This document shows, piece by piece, positions 24,845-30,540 of a stretch of 61,826 nt of DNA. A program made the position numbers and the translations under genes. Numbering within the stretch: position 1 is the first letter of the stretch; every line of letters begins with the position of its first letter. The stretch is from a virus. The DNA lies in the IMG/VR virus record IMGVR_UViG_3300021957_000032, positions 1-61,826 of that record. One strand, given 5' to 3'. The notes beneath the pieces are model-generated. The model ran no database searches, was not told the origin of the DNA, and saw only the letters and a program-made list of their open reading frames with translations.

Positions 24845-25300
24845 TTATTTATTATTATTATATTCAAATCCTTTTTCTGTTAGTGTTTCCATTATGTCTT
24901 CAATAATCTCGTCTTTCATTATATCATATAGAGCTGTCAATGCATCTTCAACGTATTGTACCTCTATGTCATCAACATATATGGTATCAATATGAGTCTC
25001 TTGCATTGCCTCCATCAATACATCTGATAAACTGTGGTCGTAGTAATGTACGTCTGAACCTACATCTATATCATTATTAGGTTCGTGTGCTATCCATACC
25101 TCGTACCCATCTGCTGTGTCTTGTTGGTAGATAACAAAGTCACGTCTGTATGCATCGTCATCTACTAATTCAAATCCGAAATGAACCTGAAGTTGTGCAT
25201 ATCCTTTATCAGGGTTGTCATAATAGTCAGCCAACACATCTCTGTTGAATAACTCCTGTGAGATTATCTCTTCGGTAATTTCTTTTACTTGTTTTCCCAT
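24845..25300 (-). CDS. Hypothetical strongly acidic protein, 151 aa
   Basis: Asp/Glu-rich throughout (NDIDVGSDVHYYDHSLSD; IKDEIIEDIMETL-like end). No enzymatic motif. The charge, size and early position are compatible with a DNA-mimic or takeover protein, but this is inference only. Confidence 0.6.
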   Translation of the reverse strand: MGKQVKEITEEIISQELFNRDVLADYYDNPDKGYAQLQVHFGFELVDDDAYRRDFVIYQQDTADGYEVWIAHEPNNDIDVGSDVHYYDHSLSDVLMEAMQETHIDTIYVDDIEVQYVEDALTALYDIMKDEIIEDIMETLTEKGFEYNNNK

Positions 25301-25313
25301 AATTTAATTGTGT

Positions 25314-25481
25314 TTATTGTTTATTAACTCTATGTTTTTTTACATCTTTTAATGCTTGCATTACATTATCTCTTTCTGTTTCAGAAGATAACGCACAGTT
25401 TATAAGCCACTCTATTTCTTCCCATGGATTAGAGCATTCTTCTCTGAACCATGCGTAATAAGTATCTATTAATTCCTCCAT
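25314..25481 (-). CDS. Hypothetical protein, 55 aa
   Basis: ATG 25481 opens MEELIDTYYAWFREEC and ends ...KKHRVNKQ at TAA 25314. It is acidic and aromatic at first, basic at the end. It fills the gap between two clear genes with spacings of 13 and 20 bases and has the same leader type (AATTAAATAAATAGA) as other genes of the cluster. Function unknown. Confidence 0.6.
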   Translation of the reverse strand: MEELIDTYYAWFREECSNPWEEIEWLINCALSSETERDNVMQALKDVKKHRVNKQ

Positions 25482-25501
25482 AACTCTATTTATTTAATTG
25501 T

Positions 25502-25768
25502 TTATAAATGTCCTCCTATTCCCCACTCTTCGCATTCGTATCTCCACTCATGCTCTGCTTCTGAGTCCTCGTGTCCAGGGTGGTCGTATAATCCTGTCCC
25601 AAGAATAAACTCTGTTTCGTTTAGCTTGTGGTCTATGTCTTCTATCCACTGATCTTCAATAGATAGTATGTATTCATCAATCTTGTCTTCTTCAATAGTG
25701 TCAGGGATTTCTATCTCCAACTCTACAAACTTGTGGTATACACTACGTTGTTCGATTTTTACTTTCAT
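25502..25768 (-). CDS. Hypothetical acidic protein, 88 aa
   Basis: Basic and beta-like at the start (MKVKIEQRSVYHKFVELEIE), then very acidic, ending in HEDSEAEHEWRYECEEWG. No motif recognised. The leader before its ATG belongs to the repeated ATTTATTTAATTG set. Confidence 0.6.
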   Translation of the reverse strand: MKVKIEQRSVYHKFVELEIEIPDTIEEDKIDEYILSIEDQWIEDIDHKLNETEFILGTGLYDHPGHEDSEAEHEWRYECEEWGIGGHL

Positions 25769-25787
25769 TATTTATTTATTTAATTGA

Positions 25788-25985
25788 TTAGTATCTACTT
25801 GCTTCGCTATTCCAAAATAAACTTTTTAGTACTGCCTCTTCTTTTCTTGACAATACTCTAGTGTCAGGGTCTCCCTTTATTTGTAAGTGAGATGACCAAT
25901 GTGTCCTTGATACTTCATAGGTGTCCTTGTCATCTACTATTACTAATAAAGTTCCTTGCATTGTGTGTGTGTGGGTTACTTTCAT
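25788..25985 (-). CDS. Hypothetical protein, 65 aa
   Basis: Two beta-like stretches (THTMQGTLLVIVDDKDTYEV) then a basic and acidic tail (RVLSRKEEAVLKSLFW). It lies 3 bases after the upstream gene. No family recognised. Confidence 0.55.
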   Translation of the reverse strand: MKVTHTHTMQGTLLVIVDDKDTYEVSRTHWSSHLQIKGDPDTRVLSRKEEAVLKSLFWNSEASRY

Positions 25986-25988
25986 AAT

Positions 25989-26216
25989 TTAATTATTTTC
26001 TCTTGCGTATTCTATTACTTGCTGATATACTTTGTCCTCTACAAAATCCCAAAAGAAATCTGTAATGTCCATTCCATTTAAGTCTACGGATTCAATCTCC
26101 ATATCCTCTGCAGGTGGAAGCTCGTATGAACCTGATGTGTAGTAATATGAGTAGTCTATACTCATCTCGTAATGGTCTTCACTAATTGTGTACGTACCTT
26201 TGCTATTTATATTCAT
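25989..26216 (-). CDS. Hypothetical acidic Tyr-rich protein, 75 aa
   Basis: Contains EMSIDYSYYYTSGSYELPPA followed by acidic residues and a helical C-terminus (FVEDKVYQQVIEYAREN). It is like other small phage acidic proteins but has no named family. Part of the early accessory cluster. Confidence 0.55.
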   Translation of the reverse strand: MNINSKGTYTISEDHYEMSIDYSYYYTSGSYELPPAEDMEIESVDLNGMDITDFFWDFVEDKVYQQVIEYARENN

Positions 26217-26220
26217 CTGT

Positions 26221-26370
26221 TTAGTATTTATATTTAATATCGCTTATCTCTCTAACTATAATCTCATAAGAATGGTCGCAATACATTATTGCCCATTGCT
26301 TTGCATCGTCTAAGGTTTTTGCTAGTATGAATGTTACTTCATCTGCATTGTATATCATGAACTTACTCAT
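26221..26370 (-). CDS. Hypothetical protein, 49 aa
   Basis: ATG 26370 opens MSKFMIYNADEVTFILAKTL, followed by a DDAKQWA helix, ending EISDIKYKY at TAA 26221. It fits exactly between genes at 26216 and 26373. The fold may be a small beta-alpha unit. Function unknown. Confidence 0.6.
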   Translation of the reverse strand: MSKFMIYNADEVTFILAKTLDDAKQWAIMYCDHSYEIIVREISDIKYKY

Positions 26371-26372
26371 AT

Positions 26373-26576
26373 CTATTTATTTAATTGATTAATATTCATC
26401 TCTTCAATCTCCCACACAAAATTATCATGAGGATTGGTTATAATTATTTCGTTCCATGTTGATTCAGCCTTGGCTTTCTGTAGCTTCTCCATGCTATCAA
26501 ACACACCAATTATCTCAGTCGATGGAATTAACCCCCATACCTCCTGAGTTCGTTCAAGTTTTAATAAGTATATCAT
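26373..26576 (-). CDS. Hypothetical protein, 67 aa
   Basis: Short strand-rich start (MIYLLKLERTQEVWGLIPST), a helix with KLQKAKAESTW, then FVWEIEEMN. It overlaps the upstream gene by 4 bases (ATGA). Its last codons and TAG stop form the repeated leader of the next gene. Function unknown. Confidence 0.55.
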   Translation of the reverse strand: MIYLLKLERTQEVWGLIPSTEIIGVFDSMEKLQKAKAESTWNEIIITNPHDNFVWEIEEMNINQLNK

Positions 26577-26815
26577 ATCGTATAGATTGTATGTTCATCA
26601 TTTCCACCTCCAATGAATGCTGCACCCCCATCGTTACCCTCATCATCTGATTGTAATACTAGGTATGTTCCATCTGTAAACATTATTGCTAGTGGTCTTT
26701 TGTACCAACCAAATGCATCTGCCTCTTCTCTATTCATGTATCTGCAAGAGTCTATCTTCTTTCCTTTTAAGATTTTCTCAAATTTTAGTCCGTGTTTTTC
26801 GTCTGTTGTTCTCAT
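26573..26815 (-). CDS. Hypothetical protein, 80 aa
   Basis: Pattern KKIDSCRYMNREEADAFGWYKRPLAIMFTDGTYLVLQSDDEGNDGG-type, given here in outline. It resembles small phage proteins with a strand-loop-strand core that may act as inhibitors or adaptors. The Gly/Asp-rich segment ends at GGGNDEHTIYTI. It overlaps both neighbours by 4 bases. Confidence 0.6.
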   Translation of the reverse strand: MRTTDEKHGLKFEKILKGKKIDSCRYMNREEADAFGWYKRPLAIMFTDGTYLVLQSDDEGNDGGAAFIGGGNDEHTIYTI

Positions 26816-27069
26816 AATTTCTCTAGTGGTTTTATGTATTGATTATTATATTCTTCTCTCTCTTTCCACAACCTGTCTTCCAGTTCTAGGTTTTCATCTG
26901 CAAAATGACACGCTTGATTGTATTCATTGGCGTGTTGTTCTGCAATGTAATCAGCGAATGATTCAAACCATTCTAATTTGTCGTCTGTTCCCCTTAGCTT
27001 TGCCTCCAACTTTTTGATGTGTTTTTGCATCGCTTGAATTCTGTGGTAATTGAAATTGTCTGCTGTCAT
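26812..27069 (-). CDS. Hypothetical coiled-coil protein, 85 aa
   Basis: Long helix in the first 35 residues (IQAMQKHIKKLEAKLRGTDD), then an acidic helix (FADENLELEDRLWKEREEY). It is probably a coiled-coil oligomer. Overlaps the downstream gene by 4 bases. Function unknown. Confidence 0.55.
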   Translation of the reverse strand: MTADNFNYHRIQAMQKHIKKLEAKLRGTDDKLEWFESFADYIAEQHANEYNQACHFADENLELEDRLWKEREEYNNQYIKPLEKL

Positions 27070-27071
27070 TT

Positions 27072-27383
27072 CTATTTATTTAGGTTAAACATTGTTTTCT
27101 CTATCATTAATTCTATTGGCTTTCTTTCTGTGTACTCTTTGGTTTTTTTGTTGTAGTATGATTGCTTTATTACTTTACCATCTACCTTCAATCTAAAGCT
27201 CAGCCAATCTCCAAATTGTTTTTTGGTCTGTTCGATTGTACAGAAGTGGTGCGAGTTCTTGCTTCCACTCCCTACTTTCATATTGATACTTGAGTGGTCA
27301 TGCACTCCGTATGATTTGTTTCCGTTTGCATATGCACAAGAATTTATCTCGTTCCATATTGAGTATTGTCTTCCGAATCCCAT
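27072..27383 (-). CDS. Hypothetical protein, 103 aa
   Basis: Gly/Ser/His-rich N-terminal half (YGVHDHSSINMKVGSGSKNS), then basic strands (FRLKVDGKVIKQSYYNKK). His and Cys residues (HHFCTIEQ) could bind metal. No family recognised. Part of the early accessory cluster. Confidence 0.55.
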   Translation of the reverse strand: MGFGRQYSIWNEINSCAYANGNKSYGVHDHSSINMKVGSGSKNSHHFCTIEQTKKQFGDWLSFRLKVDGKVIKQSYYNKKTKEYTERKPIELMIEKTMFNLNK

Positions 27384-27397
27384 ATCTTTTTTATTTA

Positions 27398-27613
27398 TTA
27401 GTTATACATTCCAAACGCCACATTGTTATCAAGTCCGTTTGCTATTAGATTATAAATTAATGTTACAAATCCTACTACAAATAGTATTGATAAACCCATA
27501 AGAAAAACTCTTAAGATGAGTGTGAACACCGTTCCCCTGAACGTTGTTACAACTTGTCCTTGTCTGTCTCTTACTTGTGTAGTCTCTGCTAATTCTCTGA
27601 TGATTGTTCCCAT
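27398..27613 (-). CDS. Small membrane protein, 71 aa
   Basis: A basic N-terminal 28 residues are followed by one long hydrophobic segment (LILRVFLMGLSILFVVGFVT, about 33-52, plus LIYNLIA). It is probably one membrane pass or a hairpin. It holds copy 5 of the dispersed repeat, read on the opposite strand to the gene. Could affect the host envelope. Confidence 0.55.
   Translation of the reverse strand: MGTIIRELAETTQVRDRQGQVVTTFRGTVFTLILRVFLMGLSILFVVGFVTLIYNLIANGLDNNVAFGMYN
27515..27528 (+). repeat. 14-bp dispersed repeat, copy 5
   Basis: Inside the small membrane-protein gene, antisense to it (the gene strand reads TGTTCACACTCATC and encodes VFTLI). Confidence 0.85.
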
Positions 27614-27625
27614 AATTATTAATTG

Positions 27626-27817
27626 TTATTTGTTATTATTCTTTTCTTTTAAATCCATTATTGTTAGTGGCACGTATAATGCCAAGCACCCCACGAAAAA
27701 CATTAAGGCTGCGACAGATCTGTCCCCCTCTATTAAACTTTGATGTGCTGCTCTCCACGCATTCACGCAAACAAATATTGTGAATAGTGTAATGATTACT
27801 CTTTGTACTTTTTTCAT
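27626..27817 (-). CDS. Small membrane protein, 63 aa
   Basis: The start is ATG 27817 (MKKVQRVIITLFTIFVCVNA); a longer frame from 27940 lies within the next gene upstream. There are two hydrophobic segments, about 6-20 and about 38-54 (AALMFFVGCLALYVPLTIMD), with a short loop. Together with the adjoining 71-aa membrane protein it may act on the cell envelope. No holin signature. Confidence 0.55.
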   Translation of the reverse strand: MKKVQRVIITLFTIFVCVNAWRAAHQSLIEGDRSVAALMFFVGCLALYVPLTIMDLKEKNNNK

Positions 27818-27821
27818 TTGA

Positions 27822-28034
27822 TTAGATTTTTTGTAGCTCTCTTGCGATTGCTCGTTCGACTCTTCTAAATTTGTAAATTCTTGTTGCCTCTGTCCAGGAA
27901 CACTGGACTTCGTGCATAATGTCTTTGACAACCTCTCCAAAGTTTTTATTAAATTGAATTTGTTTGTCTCTTTCTTCTTTTGCCACTTGTTCGATTACTA
28001 CAGTAACCGAGTTGGTTTTGATACGTTTTCTCAT
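27822..28034 (-). CDS. Hypothetical basic protein, 70 aa
   Basis: Starts MRKRIKTNSVTVVIEQVAKE and ends RRVERAIARELQKI: basic ends around a Cys-Trp-containing centre (HEVQCSWTEATRIYKF). It could be a small DNA-binding protein. It is the first gene after the structured 28-kb region, and TATGTTTG at 28108-28101 (minus) could be its -7 box. Confidence 0.5.
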   Translation of the reverse strand: MRKRIKTNSVTVVIEQVAKEERDKQIQFNKNFGEVVKDIMHEVQCSWTEATRIYKFRRVERAIARELQKI

Positions 28035-28057
28035 TTGTAAATTATTAATTGATTAGA

Positions 28058-28102
28058 TGGCATGGAGGGATTCGAACCCTCAGCAGTCCTAACTACATGC
28101 CA
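28058..28102 (-). ncRNA. tRNA-like mini-element (acceptor and T arm only)
   Basis: On the minus strand TGGCATG, a 14-base spacer, GAGGG-TTCGAAT-CCCTC and CATGCCA follow in order. The 7-bp acceptor stem and 5-bp T stem pair perfectly and the T loop has the standard TTCGAAT. A D arm and anticodon arm are missing, so it is not a normal tRNA. It may be a tRNA remnant, or a processing signal for RNase P or Z. TATGTTTG at 28108-28101 could instead be a promoter box overlapping it. Confidence 0.5.
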
Positions 28103-28620
28103 AACATATTACCTTGATACATTCCTGTCTTCCCAATATTGTATCTCTGTAATATCGTTTCTCTTTCGGTTTACAACACAGACTCTCCACTTGCTAGGTG
28201 TGTCTGTCTGTCCGTTCTAGTAATAACGAGAGGCAATTTTACGGCTCTCTACTATATCGAAATAATATAGTTCACTCTATGCTTTATAGGTAGTCTTGAT
28301 ACTTTACCCTTACATAGCCTCTACCTCATACAATTTGGTAGGTTATCAGTTATCTAAATACTTTAAGCCATAGGCGTTGCCATACGTGTACAAGGTGTTT
28401 TTGATAGTCTAGGCGTTGCCATAGATTACCCCTTGAGGTGCTTTGTATTACGTTGTAATTTTTTACGTGCCTGAATACTTGTTTTGAGTTTCATCTTGAG
28501 TTTAGTAAGGGCATAGATTACCCTTGTGTCGTATAGGTGCCGACTCTCTTTATCTACTAACTAACAATAGAATTGTTTCAAGTATCCAATATGTCAAAGA
28601 ACGAGATTAAAAAAACTTTT
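28103..28620 (-). ncRNA. Candidate large structured non-coding RNA or leader
   Basis: About 520 bases with no ORF longer than about 22 codons on the minus strand. Local stems seen there: AACAAT/ATTGTT, AAGGG/CCCTT, CTACC/GGTAG, CTATAT/ATATAG, GAGAG/CTCTC and ACAGAC/GTCTGT. TATGGCAACGCCTA occurs twice (28366-28382 and 28410-28423 area) and GGTAATCTATG twice. Near the 5' end, GTTCTTTGACAT resembles rRNA-leader boxA. With the tRNA-like element it recalls phage ornate large RNAs, but no known family was identified. Confidence 0.4.
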
Positions 28621-28626
28621 ACGCTT

Positions 28627-28641
28627 GTACGCTTTGCGATA
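28627..28641. repeat. 15-bp direct repeat, copy 1
   Basis: GTACGCTTTGCGATA, identical to 28674-28688, 47 bases apart. It lies between the putative non-coding RNA and the first early gene's end. Confidence 0.85.
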
Positions 28642-28673
28642 CAAAAACATTTTTAAAATCCTACCTTTAAAAC

Positions 28674-28688
28674 GTACGCTTTGCGATA
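28674..28688. repeat. 15-bp direct repeat, copy 2
   Basis: Identical to 28627-28641. A possible pair of protein-binding sites. Confidence 0.85.
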
Positions 28689-28721
28689 CGCTAAAGAGGT
28701 GCAATTTTATAGACTTTTTTT

Positions 28722-28782
28722 GTCTTTAGAACCCCCTCAAAATATGAGTTTTGCAACGCCCTAAAGACGTTTAAAGGGGGTT
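28722..28782. terminator. Interleaved inverted repeats: pseudoknot or terminator after the first early gene
   Basis: GTCTTTAG (28722-28729) pairs with CTAAAGAC (28761-28768), and AACCCCCT (28730-28737) pairs with AGGGGGTT (28775-28782). The pairs cross, giving an H-type pseudoknot or two exclusive hairpins. CAAAA...TTTTG (28738-28753) forms a small hairpin inside. Position just after the minus-strand stop at 28793 suggests termination or attenuation. Confidence 0.5.
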
Positions 28783-28792
28783 TTGGTGGTAA

Positions 28793-29281
28793 CTATGCTT
28801 TGACTAATTTAGCCGAAATAATAGCATTTAAAGAGGTCTCAAAATCCAAACCTTTTTCGATTTGTAGCTTTGTTATGCCTTGAATAAGTTGTTCAAATCT
28901 ATATACGTTAAAATTCCCTTTAATTAGTGTTACGGCTTCAGATAACAAAGGAATAAATTTAGCCTTGTTTTTTTCAGAGGTTAAAAAATTAATAGCTTTT
29001 TTGCACTCGTTTTGGTACGCAATATTTTTGTGCGATTTCGTGCTAACATTGTCAAGTTTTGCCGTTCTTTTTACCTCTAACAAGCAAAGCATCGCATCGG
29101 TTTTATATGCGTTCTTTTCGGTTTTTCTTCTAGCACTTTGCACGTTCGCAAATTGTGGGTTTAATGCACGTTTTTTAGCGATTGCCTCTTTTTGTGCGTT
29201 TGTCATTGGTTTACGTGTTACGACTTTTTTAGCCGTTGCGATTGTGTTAACTACTGAATTACTTTTAATTGAATTCTTCAT
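28793..29281 (-). CDS. First early protein, basic, 162 aa
   Basis: Very basic first 60 residues (KKVVTRKPMTNAQKEAIAKK, then ARRKTEKNAYK) suggest nucleic-acid binding. The remainder is helical with no known motif. It is the first gene of the leftward block, behind a near-consensus promoter and before a possible pseudoknot, so it may be a very early regulator. Function unknown. Confidence 0.6.
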   Translation of the reverse strand: MKNSIKSNSVVNTIATAKKVVTRKPMTNAQKEAIAKKRALNPQFANVQSARRKTEKNAYKTDAMLCLLEVKRTAKLDNVSTKSHKNIAYQNECKKAINFLTSEKNKAKFIPLLSEAVTLIKGNFNVYRFEQLIQGITKLQIEKGLDFETSLNAIISAKLVKA

Positions 29282-29320
29282 AATAATAAAAATTTAAGTT
29301 GTTTGGCTTCATTGCCGTTA

Positions 29321-29351
29321 CAAATCTAAGGCTTTTTTATTTATTAGACAA
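29321..29351 (-). promoter_or_regulatory. Main leftward early promoter
   Basis: On the minus strand TTG (29351-29349), 20 bases, then TAGATTTG (29328-29321) fit the Bacteroidota -33/-7 layout closely. The -7 box ends 39 bases before the ATG at 29281. Probably drives the first early gene, and by read-through the rest of the leftward block. Confidence 0.75.
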
Positions 29352-29872
29352 AATAAAAACAAAAATAAAACAAAATAAATTCTTGATCTTTTTAACTGAG
29401 CTTTTAAAATGAATAGTTAAATTGTTGATTATCAGCGTCTTAAGTCGTCAAAGTAATGCTGGAAATCGCAAAATAAAAATTCAAAATAATTTAAAAATAA
29501 ATTTATTCAATAGGTTTTTATTGTGTTTTGGTGTGTTTTTTTTGGTGGGTTTAGTATTAAAAAAGTTAAGCATTTTAAAAAATTAGGGCATTGTTAACCC
29601 TTTCTTTAGTATTGTGTAAAACAAAAACAAAGGGGGCAAAGGGTTTGTTTTGTGTGTGTGTGTGGGTGCGTGGCATGGCGTGGGGGCGTGGGGCGTGGGT
29701 GGTGGTGGTGGTGTGGGGGTGTGGGGTGTAGCAAAAAGCTAAAAAGATGCAACAATAAAAACGGCTTTTAAAAGTACCCCCCCTATCAAAAAAAAGATCG
29801 CCTTCCGATGAGGGATGATCGCTGTATTTTATATTATTACCCAGAGCCTCTTTATAAGTGATATTAATTTTG
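29352..29872. other. Divergence region with G-rich, strand-asymmetric block
   Basis: No supported gene. 29352-29580 is very AT-rich. 29640-29737 on the plus strand is almost only G and T: GTGTGTGTGTG, then GGGGGCGTGGGGCGTGGG and several GTGG repeats, enough for G-quadruplexes. At 29795-29825 GATCGCC...GATCGC can form an imperfect hairpin. The block lies between the leftward and rightward operons, as expected for an origin or R-loop site. Confidence 0.5.
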
Positions 29873-29880
29873 TATATTTG
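29873..29880 (+). promoter_or_regulatory. Rightward promoter, -7 box
   Basis: TATATTTG ends 3 bases before ATG 29884, so the transcript would be almost leaderless. No TTG at the usual -33 distance is seen. Confidence 0.55.
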
Positions 29881-29883
29881 TAA

Positions 29884-30030
29884 ATGGAAGCATGGGAAAT
29901 AGAAATACAAAACAGGATCCCTGTTGGGATTGCAATTGGCTGGAGTCTTTATAATAAAGATGAAAGTTATGATTTTGGTGAATTAATAATTTACCTAGGA
30001 ATAATAAGTTTACATTTTAAATGGCAATGA
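29884..30030 (+). CDS. Small phage protein, 48 aa
   Basis: Opens MEAWEIEIQNRIPVG, continues with a Tyr/Asp-rich turn (YNKDESYDFGE) and ends in hydrophobic LIIYLGIISLHFKWQ. This strand-turn-strand pattern is familiar from small proteins of flavobacterial phages, function unknown. It follows its own promoter; the next gene starts 2 bases later. Confidence 0.6.
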   Translation: MEAWEIEIQNRIPVGIAIGWSLYNKDESYDFGELIIYLGIISLHFKWQ

Positions 30031-30031
30031 T

Positions 30032-30238
30032 ATGATTAGTAAAAAACCGATAATGAAAGAGTATATGTCTTCACGTAACAAACATGAGCTAGATGGTCAT
30101 GGACAGTATTACGAAATGGGGATTAAAAAATTAGCTAGCTTTAAAAAAGCTAAAGATCGTGCTAAGGATATTAGTATGATAGCTGAAGGAATTGAATTAG
30201 CAGAAGCTAAAAAGAATTTCTTTAGTATATATAAATAA
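30032..30238 (+). CDS. Hypothetical basic protein, 68 aa
   Basis: Charged, helical (KKLASFKKAKDRAKD; EGIELAEAKKNFF). It lies 2 bases after the 48-aa gene and ends 34 bases before a strong terminator, so the two form a short transcript. No family recognised. Confidence 0.6.
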   Translation: MISKKPIMKEYMSSRNKHELDGHGQYYEMGIKKLASFKKAKDRAKDISMIAEGIELAEAKKNFFSIYK

Positions 30239-30272
30239 TTTCTTCCCACAATTTATATTGTGTTTCTCAGAG

Positions 30273-30304
30273 AAAGGGGTTTAACTTCGGTTAGCCCCTT
30301 TTTT
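30273..30304 (+). terminator. Rho-independent terminator with TTCG loop
   Basis: AAGGGG..TTAAC-TTCG-GTTA.GCCCCTT followed by a T run. A second hairpin CACAAT-ttat-ATTGTG (30247-30262) lies just before it. Ends the two-gene rightward transcript. Confidence 0.85.
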
Positions 30305-30305
30305 G

Positions 30306-30489
30306 TGTCGTTTTATGTCGGCCTATGTCGATTTTGTGTCGATTATTTTTCTTGTAACTAACTGATTTCTAACTATTAACTATCTTTTATGTCGATTATG
30401 TCGGTTTTTATTCTAATTATATAGATAATAAAAAATATAAATAGTATAATTACTATATATATATATATAGAAACATAAAATCGACATTC
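30306..30489. other. TGTCG iterons and AT tract: candidate replication origin
   Basis: TGTCG starts at 30306, 30316, 30326 and 30337 (steps of 10, 10 and 11 bases) and at 30390 and 30399; CGACA, inverted, is at 30482. Between them lies an AT-only tract with (AT) repeats (about 30420-30470). Phased iterons next to an easily melted tract fit an initiator-binding origin. The phage's DnaA-like proteins are possible binders. Confidence 0.5.
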
Positions 30490-30509
30490 GTCATGAACTT
30501 TAATTTTTG

Positions 30510-30517
30510 TATATTTG
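30510..30517 (+). promoter_or_regulatory. groEL promoter, -7 box
   Basis: TATATTTG, 23 bases before the groEL ATG. A 3-codon reading frame (M-K-I-stop) at 30533-30544 overlaps that ATG. Confidence 0.6.
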
Positions 30518-30540
30518 CATTAATCTAATAAAATGAAAAT

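Noticed and set aside
28058-28130. A complete tRNA gene
   Set aside because: No D arm or anticodon stem can be fitted between an acceptor strand and the T arm at normal spacing; only the mini-element pairs well.
28103-28620. tmRNA, RNase P RNA or a group I intron
   Set aside because: None of their core motifs was recognised, and the tRNA-like 5' and 3' halves are adjacent rather than separated as in tmRNA.
29575-29910. A 111-codon minus-strand frame through the G-rich block
   Set aside because: The product is low-complexity His/Thr/Pro caused by the GT repeats, with no start signal and no family.
30420-30470. A promoter in the AT-repeat tract
   Set aside because: It has no TAnnTTTG box; the groEL box at 30510 is a better candidate.
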